The position numbers and the translations under genes were made by a program. Source: Ophiocordyceps camponoti-saundersi (nom. inval.) (Eukaryota > Ascomycota > Sordariomycetes > Hypocreales > Ophiocordycipitaceae). From it: DNA of 64,000 nucleotides. The notes below the pieces were generated by a model. That model did no database searches. It had not been told where the DNA came from and saw only the letters and a list, made by a program, of their open reading frames with translations. The DNA lies in contig PDHQ01000010.1 of the NCBI GenBank assembly GCA_003339415.1, positions 153,069 to 217,068 on the forward strand. The letters are read 5' to 3'. This document shows positions 23,202 to 34,600 of this stretch, in pieces (positions within the stretch are counted from its first letter, which is position 1; every line of letters starts with the position of its first letter).

Positions 23202-26153
23202 TCAGTGAAACATAACCCCATCCTCACTCCTCCTCCTCTTCCTCCTCTCCTCACCAGCAATGAGGGCAAAGAGCCGCTTAGCAATAACGGCGGCGTCAAA
23301 CGGCGCGACCTCGGCGCAGAAGGCATCGACGCAATCCAGATGCCACCTCTGAAGACGCATGGCCACGCCCTGGCTTTGAACCGTCTTTCCTAGGAGGGAA
23401 TCTGCGCGGCGGTCGTAGGCGGTGGGGAAGCGGCCTGCGCGGCGGCGTTGGAGGAGGGAGTCTAGGAGGAGCCAGTGGCGGCGGGACCAGGTTCGTTGTT
23501 GTTGTTTGGCTTCTTTGACGGAGACGTTGTTATCGTCGACTTCATCGTCTTCGTATCCCTCGTCTCTCTCTTCCCTGATGGGCGCTGAGAGAACGCTGCT
23601 GGTGAATTCGACGACGCGGCCTGGTGTCCGGGGCTTCAGGGGCGATCGCATGCTTGACTTTGTCGGCGACGCGTTCTTCGGCGGTAGTGGACGGAGGAAG
23701 CTTCGTGGTGGGGGAGGGGGCGATGTCGTTGTCGTCGTTGTCTGCTGTTGCCAGCGGTGGATGTCAGCGTGGGAGAGGAGAGGTCGAGGAGGCGTTGTCG
23801 TCGTCGTTGTCAGCTGTGGAAACATGGAGTTGGTGGCTAGGGAGGTTCGAGAAGGAGGAGGAGGAGGAGGTGGTGGTAGCTCTGCTGCTTCTGCCACCGC
23901 CTTGGCCGCTGGAACCGTCGCCGTCATGTCCGGAAGCACAACAGGCGAGGAGAAAAAAGACGCCAGGCCACGAGGCTGAGGCGTCGGCGGGGGCGGAGGC
24001 CGTTGTTCGGCCTGCTTCCGCCGCAAGACCTGCGAGTACTCCTCTTCCTCTTCCTCCGGGTCCGAGCCCGGATCCGGATTCGTCCGCTGCTTCGCTTCGG
24101 CCCGTTCCGGTCCCGTCTTCTTTGAAACGACTGAGGCGCGTCGTCCAAACGGTTGCTGCCGGGGAACGCGCGGAGTCATTCCGCGCCGCGCCTCACGCTC
24201 CCAAATATCCGACTCGGACGAGTCATCACCGTCGCCATCGTCTTGCTGCTGCTCCTCCTCTACATCAGCCGCCCTCGACCTATCCCGAGCCAGCGGACTG
24301 CTGCCATGCTGCTGCCGCTGCCGCTTCTGTCGTCCCACCGACAGCGGATCCGGACTCGCCATGTTCTGCAACGCCCTGCCGGCCCGCATCATGGCCGACA
24401 AGCCCGGCCGTACCGTCTTCTCCAGCCAGGAAGGCTCGGGCTGCTGCTTCGGTGGTGATGCCGAGGAAAGTCGAGGAACCGTTGCTGTCATCGTCGTCAC
24501 CGCAGGTTCTGCTTCCGCGTCTTTCGCCTCCTCTTTCCCAGATAAAGACGGCGCCTGTTGCTCGTCCGTCTGCGGAGGCGTGTCGTCTGGCGTCGGCAGG
24601 CATGTCGAACTGGCACTGGATCCTAATCCTTCAGTAGGAGGCATGCCATCTGTGTCCTGTTCTCCCTGTTGCTGCCGAACTCGGCCTATTTCCTCAAGCT
24701 CCTCAGTGTCATCGTCGTCATCGTCGTCATCTCTTGGCAACATGTCTGCATCGTCGTTCGGTGTCGTCATAGTCGCATCTCGGTTCTCAAGTGCCTCATA
24801 ACCAGCGTCGTCTCGAGGTGAGCCCCCTTCTGAGCCCATCTCCTGATCCCAACTTATGTCCTCTCGCTCGACGGCGAGCCTCTGACTCCGTCTGCGCTTC
24901 GGGGAGGAACGGACTTGTTTCCGTGACCGGCCACGAACTGCTCTCGCCGGAGAGATCTTCTCGCCAACCGGCTCTGATTCCTCCGCATCAGCATCCTTCG
25001 CACTTCCCTGTCTGAGAGCCTTGAGCGTATTGTTAATGATAAGGCTCGTCTCCTCGCCCATCTCCTCCGGCGCCGTAGCCGGAACATTGCTGCCCAAGAG
25101 GCCTTGCATCGATGGGATGGAATCCATAAAGATGATGCTAAAGTCTTCGCCTTGCGCAACCGTATCGTCCGGCTGCGGCGCCGGCGACTCATCCGTGTCA
25201 CTCGCCGACGGCATATCGTGGACTTTAGCTTCGACTGATTCCTCGTCGCGTGCTTCATCGTCATTGTGTTTATCTGCGGCATGATGAAGACGAGGAGGAG
25301 ACGGTATGCGTGGCGGAAGAGACGATATCGGCGCTCCATCATCCGACAGCGTCGCCATCCAGATATCCGACTCCAGATCGTCACTGACTGTCGGCTCATC
25401 GGCTGTGGTGGGCGCGACAACCGCCTCGTCCGTCGACGGCGGCTGGCTCTGTCTCGTCAGTCTTGCCCGCGGCGTCGCTTCCGCATTGGACTTGAGTAAA
25501 CTTCGTCCCGGCGGTCGTCCCCTTTTCTTCTTCGTCGGGGGCTGCTCTTGCTGCTGCTCTTCCTCGTCCTCCACGAGCCTGCGACGGCGCCGCGCCCCCG
25601 ACTCAGCCGGCGTCTCAACCTTTCTCTTCTTCGCGGTTGCAGGCATAGGCGTCCCATTGGACTTCCGCGGCCGGCCCCTCGGCCGAGGCGTCTTGGCTTG
25701 CTCCTCGGCCTCATCTCGCAGGGGCACGATGGTAGTGGTAGTCTTGGTAGTAGCAGCCGCGCTACGGCGCCGACCAGTAGCCGATTTTGGCGTACCCTCT
25801 TCCAACGAAGGCTGAAAAAGCTTCCGGCGCGCACCGCGTCCCAGCATCGGCGCCTCTTGATGATGGTTCTCGTCCGTCTCGACCGTAACCCAAAGCCTCT
25901 GGGGCGAGCGCGTATCTCCCACCTCGAGCTCAAACCGCTGCTTACGGGGCGAAGCTGCGACGAGGGAAGACGGCGCGGCGGAACCGACACGCTGCGATCG
26001 CGTGACGCGCGTTGGCGGCGACGACGAAGGCTCGTTGAGCGGATCGGGCGATGACATGATGTCGGCGCAGGGCGTCGCTTGGTTGGCGATACTGTGCCAA
26101 CGGAGACGGAACGGAGAAACGGCTTGCGAGTCGCGGATCAGCCGCGGCGGCAT
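23202..26153 (-). CDS. AT-hook protein of unknown function
   Basis: This is a single open frame of 983 codons with no intron needed. The starts at 26153 and 26057 (MSSPDPLNEPSSSPPTR) are both possible; the second begins the part that looks conserved. AT-hook motifs, which bind the minor groove of AT-rich DNA, occur as PRGRPRKS and KKRGRPPGRS in the first third. Most of the protein is disordered: acidic runs (DDDDDDDDTEELEEIG), glutamine and proline stretches, and many SP/TP pairs. The last 100 residues look folded, with LLDSLLQRRRAGRF, LLGKTVQSQGVAMRLQRWH and CVDAFCAEVAPFDAAVIAKR. This suggests a chromatin or DNA-associated nuclear protein with a conserved C-terminal helical module. I do not recognise a named orthologue. 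Antisense open frames across it reflect high GC and are not genes. Confidence 0.85.
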   Translation of the reverse strand: MPPRLIRDSQAVSPFRLRWHSIANQATPCADIMSSPDPLNEPSSSPPTRVTRSQRVGSAAPSSLVAASPRKQRFELEVGDTRSPQRLWVTVETDENHHQEAPMLGRGARRKLFQPSLEEGTPKSATGRRRSAAATTKTTTTIVPLRDEAEEQAKTPRPRGRPRKSNGTPMPATAKKRKVETPAESGARRRRRLVEDEEEQQQEQPPTKKKRGRPPGRSLLKSNAEATPRARLTRQSQPPSTDEAVVAPTTADEPTVSDDLESDIWMATLSDDGAPISSLPPRIPSPPRLHHAADKHNDDEARDEESVEAKVHDMPSASDTDESPAPQPDDTVAQGEDFSIIFMDSIPSMQGLLGSNVPATAPEEMGEETSLIINNTLKALRQGSAKDADAEESEPVGEKISPARAVRGRSRKQVRSSPKRRRSQRLAVEREDISWDQEMGSEGGSPRDDAGYEALENRDATMTTPNDDADMLPRDDDDDDDDTEELEEIGRVRQQQGEQDTDGMPPTEGLGSSASSTCLPTPDDTPPQTDEQQAPSLSGKEEAKDAEAEPAVTTMTATVPRLSSASPPKQQPEPSWLEKTVRPGLSAMMRAGRALQNMASPDPLSVGRQKRQRQQHGSSPLARDRSRAADVEEEQQQDDGDGDDSSESDIWEREARRGMTPRVPRQQPFGRRASVVSKKTGPERAEAKQRTNPDPGSDPEEEEEEYSQVLRRKQAEQRPPPPPTPQPRGLASFFSSPVVLPDMTATVPAAKAVAEAAELPPPPPPPPSRTSLATNSMFPQLTTTTTTPPRPLLSHADIHRWQQQTTTTTTSPPPPPRSFLRPLPPKNASPTKSSMRSPLKPRTPGRVVEFTSSVLSAPIREERDEGYEDDEVDDNNVSVKEAKQQQRTWSRRHWLLLDSLLQRRRAGRFPTAYDRRADSLLGKTVQSQGVAMRLQRWHLDCVDAFCAEVAPFDAAVIAKRLFALIAGEERRKRRRSEDGVMFH

Positions 26154-26394
26154 CGGCGGACACCGGGAGGGTGTGGCTGAAGCTGGAATGCGACTCTCTT
26201 TCTTTGACGATGCTAATAATGGGCGGGTTTGCTGATGATTGAGGTGCAGGTCTCACTCTCAGTGAATGCCTTTGTTTACTCATCTCCTACTTGGGCTTAG
26301 CGTTTTTCCGGCCCCGCTCGGCTCCGGTCCCAAGGTTCCATGCAACGACCGACTCCTCTCTCTTAGCTCATATGTACCTAAGTATAGCCCTCCC

Positions 26395-26868
26395 GGCTCT
26401 GGTGTGTAGCACTGTATATTTAGTGGCCGAGTTGCCGGTCCTTTGCTATGTAACCTTTGCTAACAGCTCATCTTGTTATTCTCGACCCTGAAAGACTCAA
26501 TTAAAAGTTAGTTTTTCTCCTTACTATATATATATATGTACTTTGGCGGGAGAAAGGGGCACGCCCAAGGATACACAAAGAGAGAAGGCACCCGGCAGGG
26601 GAAGGCAGTCAGATAGGTCTGATCGAGTAGTATCACGTGATAGTCGAAGTCACGGGGCCCCCTTAAGGGGTCTTTTCTTCGTCCTACGAAGAAGCCTCAG
26701 GTTGTCTGAAATGACAGCGCTCAGGGCATATATGGCTGAATAAGCCCAAATGATAGAACCCATTGTGGTACATGAACTTTTGGTGCAGAGGTCAATGCCC
26801 TGCCCAATTCATCACAGGTCGGCATCAGCCTCTTTGATATAATTCATTTAGTCGCCGTGAGCTTAGGA
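26395..26868 (+). repeat. dispersed repeat, copy A (solo LTR or other TE fragment)
   Basis: The reverse complement of 46818-47178 aligns here. Shared blocks include GGCCGAGTTGCCGGTCCTTT, TTTGCTAACAGCTCA, GGGGCACGCCCAAGGA and, further right, GGCATCAGCC with TTTAGTCGCCGTGAG. Copy A is about 110 bp longer in the middle. It encodes nothing. It resembles the remains of a terminal repeat from a transposon, but I cannot assign a family. Confidence 0.7.
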
Positions 26869-26869
26869 T

Positions 26870-27356
26870 GCTGACGTCGTCGCCGTCCACCTTGACCAGG
26901 CCGTAGTCGTCGGAGCCATAGGGCCATGGTCTCGTTCCAGTAGCGCGGTGCCGGCTAGTTGCAGCCGTACTCGCTGAAGAAGACGGGGATGGACGACTTC
27001 TGAAGGAGCTAGACCCTCGCCACGACCCTTTTCCACTCGATCGACCACGGGGAGTCGGTCAAATACTGCGCCGGCGAAGAAGTGCCACTCGTTGTCTATG
27101 TGGACGACGACGTTGGCCGAAGCTACCATATCGTTGCTCTCGTTGCTGGTGTCGAGTCCGATATGATATAGCTGGCTGCGCTAGGCCGATGGCCGAGCCC
27201 GTCGCGCACTTGGTCAGGAGGCTCCAGTAGGCGTTTTCGTTCCTGAGCTGACCACGCCAGCGGGAGAGGCCGTTGAGCCGGTCCGCGCCTCACCACGAGT
27301 AGCCCAGCAGAGAGTGCAGACTTGACGGATGGCAAAATCACAACTTCATCAAGCAC
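26870..27356 (-). pseudogene. decayed GH72 beta-1,3-glucanosyltransferase fragment (Gel/Gas family)
   Basis: On the minus strand, translation in shifting frames gives SIPVFFSEYGCN (about 27000-26960), a hallmark of GH72 cell-wall transglycosidases, followed about 60 bp later by DDYGLVKVDGDDVSI, like the family's 'YGLV' segment. Upstream, LLGYSW and NENAYWSLL fragments are weaker. Stops and frameshifts break every frame and both ends of the gene are missing, so it is a relic. It sits against dispersed repeat copy A, which suggests that rearrangement or a mobile element left it there. Confidence 0.5.
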
Positions 27357-27385
27357 ACACTCGTGTGCCTCAACTTTTGGTGCAG

Positions 27386-28248
27386 TAGAAGATTCCTTCC
27401 CAGCAGAATGGATGTAGTGTATGGATACCTATCCGTAGAGAGGTGTTGAGGATGTCCGTATTCGTATTCGTATAAGAATACGACTAGAAGCAAACGCATA
27501 CATCTGACGTCATCACCTTATTTCCCCCCCGGGCTCGAGCCTGCGAGGTACCTAACGTGCGGGCTTGTGCACGCCAGCACAGGCGGTACCTTTCTGAAGA
27601 GGTACCTGCAGAGCGGCCCGAGAGCCCGGAGAGACGACAGGCCCCCCCCCCCCCCATGGCAACCGGGCAAATTGATTTGTTGGGTCTCAACAGGGAACAG
27701 GTCGAGTCTGTAAACATCGTCGTCGTTTTGTGTCGCATCCAAACGTCGAACTTTTTGTCACGATAGAGAGAGAGACTCTCCAAAGCGAATTGACGAGCAG
27801 AAAGACGCGCAAGCAAAAACACGCGAATAAGCACATTTTGCAGAGCAGAGAGAAGAAGAGTCTCTGAACTGACCAAACACGAAGGAAGCCCAAGATATAA
27901 AGAGAAATCACTCTCATCGTTTTGGATTGTTATTGTATGTCTATTTTTGCTACAGAAGCTGTGTGTCATCCATCATCTCTCGCGATTGGCAGTCTGTCAT
28001 TTGACGCGGTCCAATGGGCTCGTTTCGTCGCGCCACTGTTTTTCCCTCTCTCTTCCTCTCTCTCTCTCTCTCCTCTCTTCTCTTCTTACCTCGTTTGTCA
28101 TCGCTAACGGGACTGGAATGCGCGCAGTTGACGATCCGCTCTCTCTCTCTCTCTCCCACTCTCCCCCCCCCCCTCTCCTCTCTCTTCCTCCACACACACC
28201 CCATCTCACTCTTCTCTCCCTTTCGTCCGGTCGCTCTTATCCAGCGAC
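27386..28248. other. upstream region of MOB1
   Basis: It holds a C run at 27643-27654 and, nearer the gene, a long CT-rich stretch (28035-28240) typical of fungal 5' leaders. I see no coding sequence; the open frames here are artefacts of CT repeats. Confidence 0.5.
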
Positions 28249-29451
28249 ATGGCTCACTTCTTAACCGCTGTGTGAGTTTCCTTCTATTTACTTTTTTAAC
28301 CCACCCCCCCCTCTCTGTCTCTCTGTCTCTCCCGCTTGCCCCCCCCCCCCTTTCTTTCCCTCCCTTTTTTATTGTTCTTCAAGGGGAAAGGGGTTCTTTT
28401 CTTTGTTGTTATTGGTTATTCTGCCTTGTTCTCCGTCGCAATGGCCGCCTCAGTTCGATACCTGAGTCCACGATCAGCCTTGACCATGTCGAAACTCGAC
28501 AGTACCATCATACCCGTTCACGAGGACTCTTCGGCTGACGGACTGCTTGTGGTGGGGTGCAGCAATCAAAGAGCGAAGAACCAGTTCCGACCTCGTGCTG
28601 GCAAGGGCGGTGCTGGCGGTGCTGGCGGAGGCGCTACGAGCTTTCAGCTTCGTCAGTATGCTGAGGTTACCCTCGGTGGGGGGAGTCTGAGGAAGGTGGT
28701 CAAGCTGCCTGAGGGGGAGGATGAGAATGAATGGCTCGCCGTCAATAGTGAGCAATTTAACCCTTTGGCTCTCGAGCGTGGCTGTTACTGACTGTGGTAT
28801 GATACAAAGTGGTCGATTTCTACAACCAGATCAACCTCCTTTACGGCGCCATCACCGAGTTTTGTTCGCCTCAGTCTTGTCCGGAGATGAAGGCAACGGA
28901 CGAGTACGCAACATCTCCCCCCCCCTCTCTTTCTATTCTTTCTCGAGGCTGAACAACTCTTGGTTCCAGATTCGAGTACCTCTGGCAAGATAGCGAAAAC
29001 TACAAACGACCGACCAAGATGGCGGCACCGGCCTACATCGAGCAGCTCATGGCCTGGGTGCAATCCAACATTGACAACGAATCCATCCTGCCCAGCAAGA
29101 TTGGCGAGTTTTCCCTTTCTCTTCCCCTTGTTTTCTACACCGAATCTTCTTCCTGACTCACTCTCGTGAGAAAGCGGGCTAACCGAAGCGACCAAAAACA
29201 AACATGCAGGCGTCCCTTTCCCCAAATCTTTCCCAACGCTGGTACGGCAAATCTTCAAGCGCATGTATCGCGTCTACGCCCACATCTACTGCCATCACTA
29301 CCCGGTCATCCGCGAACTCGGGCTCGAGCCCCACCTCAACACCAGCTTCAAGCAGTACGTGCTCTTTATCGACGAGCATGGCCTGGCTAGCGGACGCGAT
29401 TACTGGGGTCCTCTGGGGGATCTGGTTGATAGCATGTTGAGGAGCGACTAG
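28249..29451 (+). CDS. MOB1: Mob1, activator of NDR/LATS-type kinases
   Basis: Mob1 binds and activates the Dbf2-type kinase in the septation (SIN/MEN) pathway that controls exit from mitosis and septum formation. Five exons, 28249-28271, 28563-28747, 28810-28903, 28970-29103 and 29210-29451, give 225 residues. The protein starts [19 protein letters not shown] after a glycine/alanine insertion-prone region, then [36 protein letters not shown] and the zinc-site region [31 protein letters not shown] supplies the histidines of the zinc site, and the end is DSMLRSD. The fourth intron (29104-29209) has a GC donor (G|GCGAGT) and a normal AG acceptor; only this joining gives the conserved SKIGVPFPK. 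The first coding exon is 23 nt. Confidence 0.95.
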
Positions 29452-29492
29452 TCGTTTTTGTTGTTGTTTCTCTTCTTCTTCTTCTTCTTCTT

Positions 29493-29524
<32 letters not shown>

Positions 29525-30142
29525 AGGCTAAAGGGAGAAAGCAAGCAGAGGGTTTTCATCTTTTTTTTTCTTCTTACAGGTCATGAAGGGGGTGCGGGAA
29601 TGGACTGGCTTCTATGTATGGCTTTCTTTGTAGACGGTGAGCATTGCAGGCCCTTTTTTTTTTGTGCTCTCCTCTTTGAGATCAGATCTCCTCTGAGAGA
29701 GAGACAGACAGAGTGAGGCACAGAGAGAGAGAGAGATGCAAGGGAAATCCATCCATCATATATCCACTATTCGTACACTCACACGTATGTACGGATACGG
29801 ACATCATACATGCACACTCGTCTTCCAGCAGCCGTCTCCTCCGCGTGCTCCGTATTCGTAATGCTTCTCGTATTCGCTCCCAAGATAAAGCTCGATCTTA
29901 CATCAGCAAACCCGAAGCTTAACCGATCACGACCTCGTAGTATCCAGCTCCTCCTACTCCTCCTCCTCTGGAACTTCTCCGCACGCTGGCTCTCGTGCCA
30001 CGTACATTTCACGCTCATTGGCACTGGAAGTCTACATAAATCGCATCTCACGAGCACGTCGAACCGCTCTTCTCCTTCTTCTTGTCCCCCGCTCTACGAA
30101 TTTCAATCTCGAGTAGCCGACGGGGGTAAAAAAAATCACAAA
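29452..30142. other. intergenic region, MOB1 3' side / ATP5 promoter
   Basis: A (TTC)n microsatellite runs at about 29469-29522 just past the MOB1 stop, and a GA-rich patch lies at 29694-29736. No gene is seen. Confidence 0.5.
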
Positions 30143-31221
30143 ATGCTCTCCCGAAAAGCTCTCACAAGCTGTCGCGGCAGCAGCAGCAGCAGCAGCAGCA
30201 GCAGCCGTGGCGTCGCCTTGGTCGTGGGAAGGACGGCCTGTCAGCGTGCGGGGATGGCGACGCGCGCTCGTCGGACTTTTGCCGCCGCTGCTTCCCCTTC
30301 GTCGACTTCGGCGGCGAAGGAGGAGATGGTTGGGAAGCCGCCTATTTCTGTGTTTGGGTTGGATGGGACGTACGCTACGGCATTGGTATTTCTATCGTCC
30401 CCCCCCCCCCCTCCTTTCTTGAAGAGTTCCCTTCTATCAAATGGACAAGTATAAACATGACTGACACTTGCGATTCGATTTGGGGGGGCCGGGGGAAATA
30501 AAAAGTACACGGCAGCCTCCAAATCGTCAACGCTGGACTCAACAGCCCGCGCAATGACAAGCCTAGGCGAAACCTTCAGCAAAGACGCCAAGCTATCACA
30601 AGTCCTCGCCACCCCGACCCTCTCGCCAAAGGACAAGGAGGCCGTCATCGGCGAGTTGGCCAAGACGATGGGCGGCGCCGCCACGCCGACCGTCAAGAAC
30701 TTCCTCGAGACCCTCGCGGAGAATAATCGGCTTGGCTTGCTTCAGGCTGTTTGTGGCAAGTTTGCTGACCTCATGGCTGCTTCCAAGGGTGAGGTCCAGA
30801 TGACCGTCACCAGTGCTCAGGTAAAAAAAAACATTCTTCTCCTTTCTGTTCCTCCCCCTGAAAGTGAGGCTTTACCAGGTAACTGATTTCCTCTCTCTTG
30901 AAAGCCTCTCGATAACAAGACCCTCTCTCGTCTCGAAACGGCAATCACAAAGTCCCCCTACCTAGCTCAGGGAAAGCGTCTCAAGGTTCACAACCAGGTT
31001 CGCAACATCTCTCTTTACCTTTCCTCCCCCCCTTATTTCTCACTCATAGAAACCCATCCTCATTTTTCACCACTTGACCTGATTTAACGTCCCTCTCTTT
31101 TCTTCAGGTCAACTCCGATATCGTCGGCGGCCTCGTCGTCGAGATCGGCGATCGCACCATCGACCTCAGCGTCTCGTCCCGCGTCGCCAAGATGAACAAG
31201 CTCCTGACGGATAATCTGTAA
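30143..31221 (+). CDS. ATP5: ATP synthase subunit 5 (OSCP), mitochondrial
   Basis: OSCP caps the F1 alpha3beta3 head and links it to the peripheral stalk in the mitochondrial inner membrane. Exons 30143-30385, 30506-30820, 30905-30997 and 31108-31221 give 254 residues; all introns are in phase 0. The first exon is a long presequence with a run of about nine serines (AGC repeat at 30179-30205), ending near GKPPISVFGLDGTYATAL. The mature part has NFLETLAENNRLGLL, a well-conserved OSCP segment, and ends with VNSDIVGGLVVEIGDRTIDL and SRVAKMNKLL, the C-terminal signature. The AGC run may vary in length between strains. Confidence 0.95.
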
Positions 31222-31641
31222 TTTTTGTTTCCCCTCCGCAGCTCCTTGACGACGATTACACACTTTCACCATCACCGTTCACCGTTCACCGTCTCATCCA
31301 CCGTCTCAGGCTGCAACATACCTACCTAGCTCTAGACTATCGACGGTTCGCTTTTCGTACTTTGACCGGGAAGAGAAGAGTCCGAAGCAGATTGTTTCGT
31401 TCTCTATATCCATATCGTCGTCCTGGTGTTCACGCCGCGGTTTGATAGAGAGACGTATACAGGCTCTACCGTGAATCAGATGTAGCCTCTTCTCGTGTCT
31501 TTGATATTCACCAAGGCCAAGATTAAAAATAAAACAGAAGCTTTAAGAATGATTCTATAACGTCGCTCATCCGCGGACGCGTTTCTACATACTCTATGCC
31601 CCCCCCCCGTCCCCAATCCTCTTCTCCCAGCCCGTCCAGGC
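31222..31641. other. convergent intergenic region, ATP5 / GH63-type gene
   Basis: It holds 3' flanks and a short C run at 31602-31609. I see no gene. Confidence 0.5.
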
Positions 31642-34600
31642 TCATGGCTGCGTCTCATACTCATCCTCGTGCTTATAGTCCCCGTCGTTCTTCATGTACT
31701 CGCTGAGCTGATCCGCCACGTACCGATGGAGGTGCGTGTCGACCTCGGCCCTCTCCCGCTCTCGTCCCTCGGCGAGGTCCGGCTCGGTCGCCTCCTCGTC
31801 GACGCCGTTGGTGTCGAAGTCGCTACGGGCTCCGATGGATCGGCCCGTCGAGGACCGCCTGTGCCGCCGCGCCGTCGGGGTTCCCGGGTCGACGGCTCGG
31901 TGGAACACGTCGTCAAAGTAGTGTGACATGCCGATGGATGGCGTCCGTGGCGTCTGCGGGAGCCTGCAGTTGACCCTGTCGATGCAAGTCAGTCAAATCT
32001 TCACCACGAACTCACCCTCGCCGCTGCTCCGTCATCAACTTACCCCGTGTCGTGTATAATGCGAGCAATCAGGCCCGTCCAGCCGCACTGATGGCTGGCG
32101 CCGAGGCCTCGACCGGAATCGCCGTCGAAGAACTCGTGGAACCAGAGGTAGTTCTTCCAGTGTTCGTCAAAGTCCAGCCTGTTGTCGCCGGCGTTGACAC
32201 TTCGTCTGCCGTCATCGGTCCGGATGAAGAGGTGCTGCAGCCTGTGCTGTATCTCCTCCGATACCTTGCCCAGATGCATGTACTCCCCGCTGCCCGTCGG
32301 ACACTCGACCCGGAATTCGGGTCCGTAAAAGAGATAGAACCGCTGCAGAGACTCGACCAGGAGAAAGTTGACACACAGCCAGATGGGCCCCCTCCAGTTG
32401 CTGTTTCCGCCAAAGAGCCCGCTGTCCGAGTCTCCGGGGACGTAGCCGACGGTGAACTTCTGATTATTGACTACCATGGAATACGGATGATCCCTGTGGT
32501 ACTTGGACAAGGATCGTATGCCATGGCCGCTCAGGAACTCGTCCTCGTCCAGCATCCGCTTCAGAATCTTCTCCAGTCTGTCCTTGCTGACAATGGACAG
32601 CAGGATCCGGTTTCCCTTGCCCCTCTTCCGGATGTTGGCCATGTTTCTCTCCGCCAGGTCGCAGCGGTTGTTGACGAACCACTCGACCCTCTTGCGGAAC
32701 GAAGGCAGCTTATTGACCAGCTCGGGTTCGAGAGTGGCCGTGGCGTACAGAGGAATCAGGCCAACGAGTGACCGCACAGGCAGCTGCTGTATCCAAGGGC
32801 CTCCCCACGAGATGGCGTCGTAGTAAAAGCCATCGTCCTCGTTCCAGAGCGACTGCTCGTTCTTTTGACCGGCTCTGAAAGTCATGGCGTCGCTGATGAG
32901 AACGAAATGCTCAAAGAATTTCGAGGCGATGTCTTCGTAGATACGACGGTGCTTGGCCAGCTCCAGAGCAATGTTGAGCATCGACAAGCAGAAGAAGCCC
33001 ATCCAGCCGGTGCTGTCCGCCTGCTCCAGCACGCCCCCCGTCGGCAGGGGTTCGGATCGGTTGAAGAGACCAATGTTGTCCAGCCCCAAGAAGCCTCCCT
33101 CGAAGACGTTCTTACTGTTGGCGTCCTTTCGGTTCACCCACCAAGTGAAGTTGAGAAGTAGCTTGTGGAAGACACGCTCGAGAAAGTCCAAATCCTGACG
33201 GCCGTACATTTTCCGCTCAATCTTGAAGACCCTGAACGTCGCCCAGGCGTGGACCGGTGGGTTCACGTCACTGAAGTTCCATTCGTACCTGTCTCCCCTG
33301 TCAGTTGATGCCCGAGAGAGAGTGCTGTACGACTTACGCTGGGACCTGTCCGTTCGGATGACAGTACCACTCGCGAGTGAATAGATCCAGCTGCTTCTTG
33401 GCGAACTCGGGATCGATCATGGCCAGGGGGATGCAGTGGAAGGCGCTGTCCCAGGCGGCGAAGAAGGGATACTCCCAAGAATCGGGCATCGACAAGATGT
33501 CGTCGCAGTGCATGTGCTTCCACTGTTCGTTCCGGATCCCTATCCGATCCGGAGGAGGCGGCGGCATGGCAGGGTCGCCATTCGCCCATTGATCCCATAC
33601 AAAGTGATAGTACTGCTTCGTCCACATCATGCCGGCGAATGCCTGTCTCTGAATGTTACGCAGATCATCAGTCATCGGCAGTGGGCTGATTTTGTAGTAG
33701 AATTCGTCGGCCTCCTCCCGACGTCTGTCGAAGATGTTGTCGAATTCTTCCTCGTCAATGAAGGCGATGTCGCTCTTTGAGAATCGGAGCCGGACGACTG
33801 AGATGAAGCATCAGAACAAGGCCACTGAGGCGGTAGGCAGCAGAACCTACCGGCACACTCGCCCGGGTTAACGCCGCCGTCTTCAGTGAAACTAAACCAG
33901 GCGGCGCATTTCGTGCCGGTCTTTTCAGGGTTGACGGCACCCTTGACGCCATCGACAATGCGTCGGTGAAAGGCATCCTTGACGTATGGCTGCTTGTTCT
34001 CTTGACCATAGAGCGATTCGAAGTTGGTGTCGTTTTCGGTGAAGAGAAGATCGGGCATGACATCCTCTCCGCTCGAACCTACGCCGGGAGAGGGAGACAG
34101 GACCAAGAAACGGCGGCCAAGGCTATGATGCTCCGACTTTGCGGCCGTAGCCGAGTACTTTTCGATGACCGGCTTCTGGTCTTCCGGCTCTCTGCCCCAG
34201 CTCCAGGTGTTCCGGAACCATAGCTGTGGTAGGATGTGAAGAGGCGCAGGATCGGGGCCCCTGTTCCAGGCCGTGACTCGAAAAAGGAGCTCGTCGGGGT
34301 CGTCGGCCTCCTTTGCAGTCTCGATGAAAATGTCCCAGTACCGATCCTGATCGAAGACGCCGGTGTCGGTGATCTGATATTCTTTGTCCTGCTTTGACCT
34401 CTTCGCGTTTTCCTCAACGAGATCTTCATAGGGAAACTTGGCCTGCGGGTACTTGTACAGAAACTTCATGTAAGAGTGCTGCGATCGGTTAGCACCGGGA
34501 TGAACGGGAGGAAGCAGCGCGGTCATACAGTCTGTCGATAAGGGTCAGCAAGTGGTGTCGTTTCACGAGTCAGAAAAGACGAGGACGCACTGGGATGTTG

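Noticed and set aside
23624..25815. Long plus-strand open frames antisense to the AT-hook gene
   Set aside because: They are mirror frames of a GC-rich, repeat-rich coding sequence with Ser/Ala/Pro runs and no protein-like domains.
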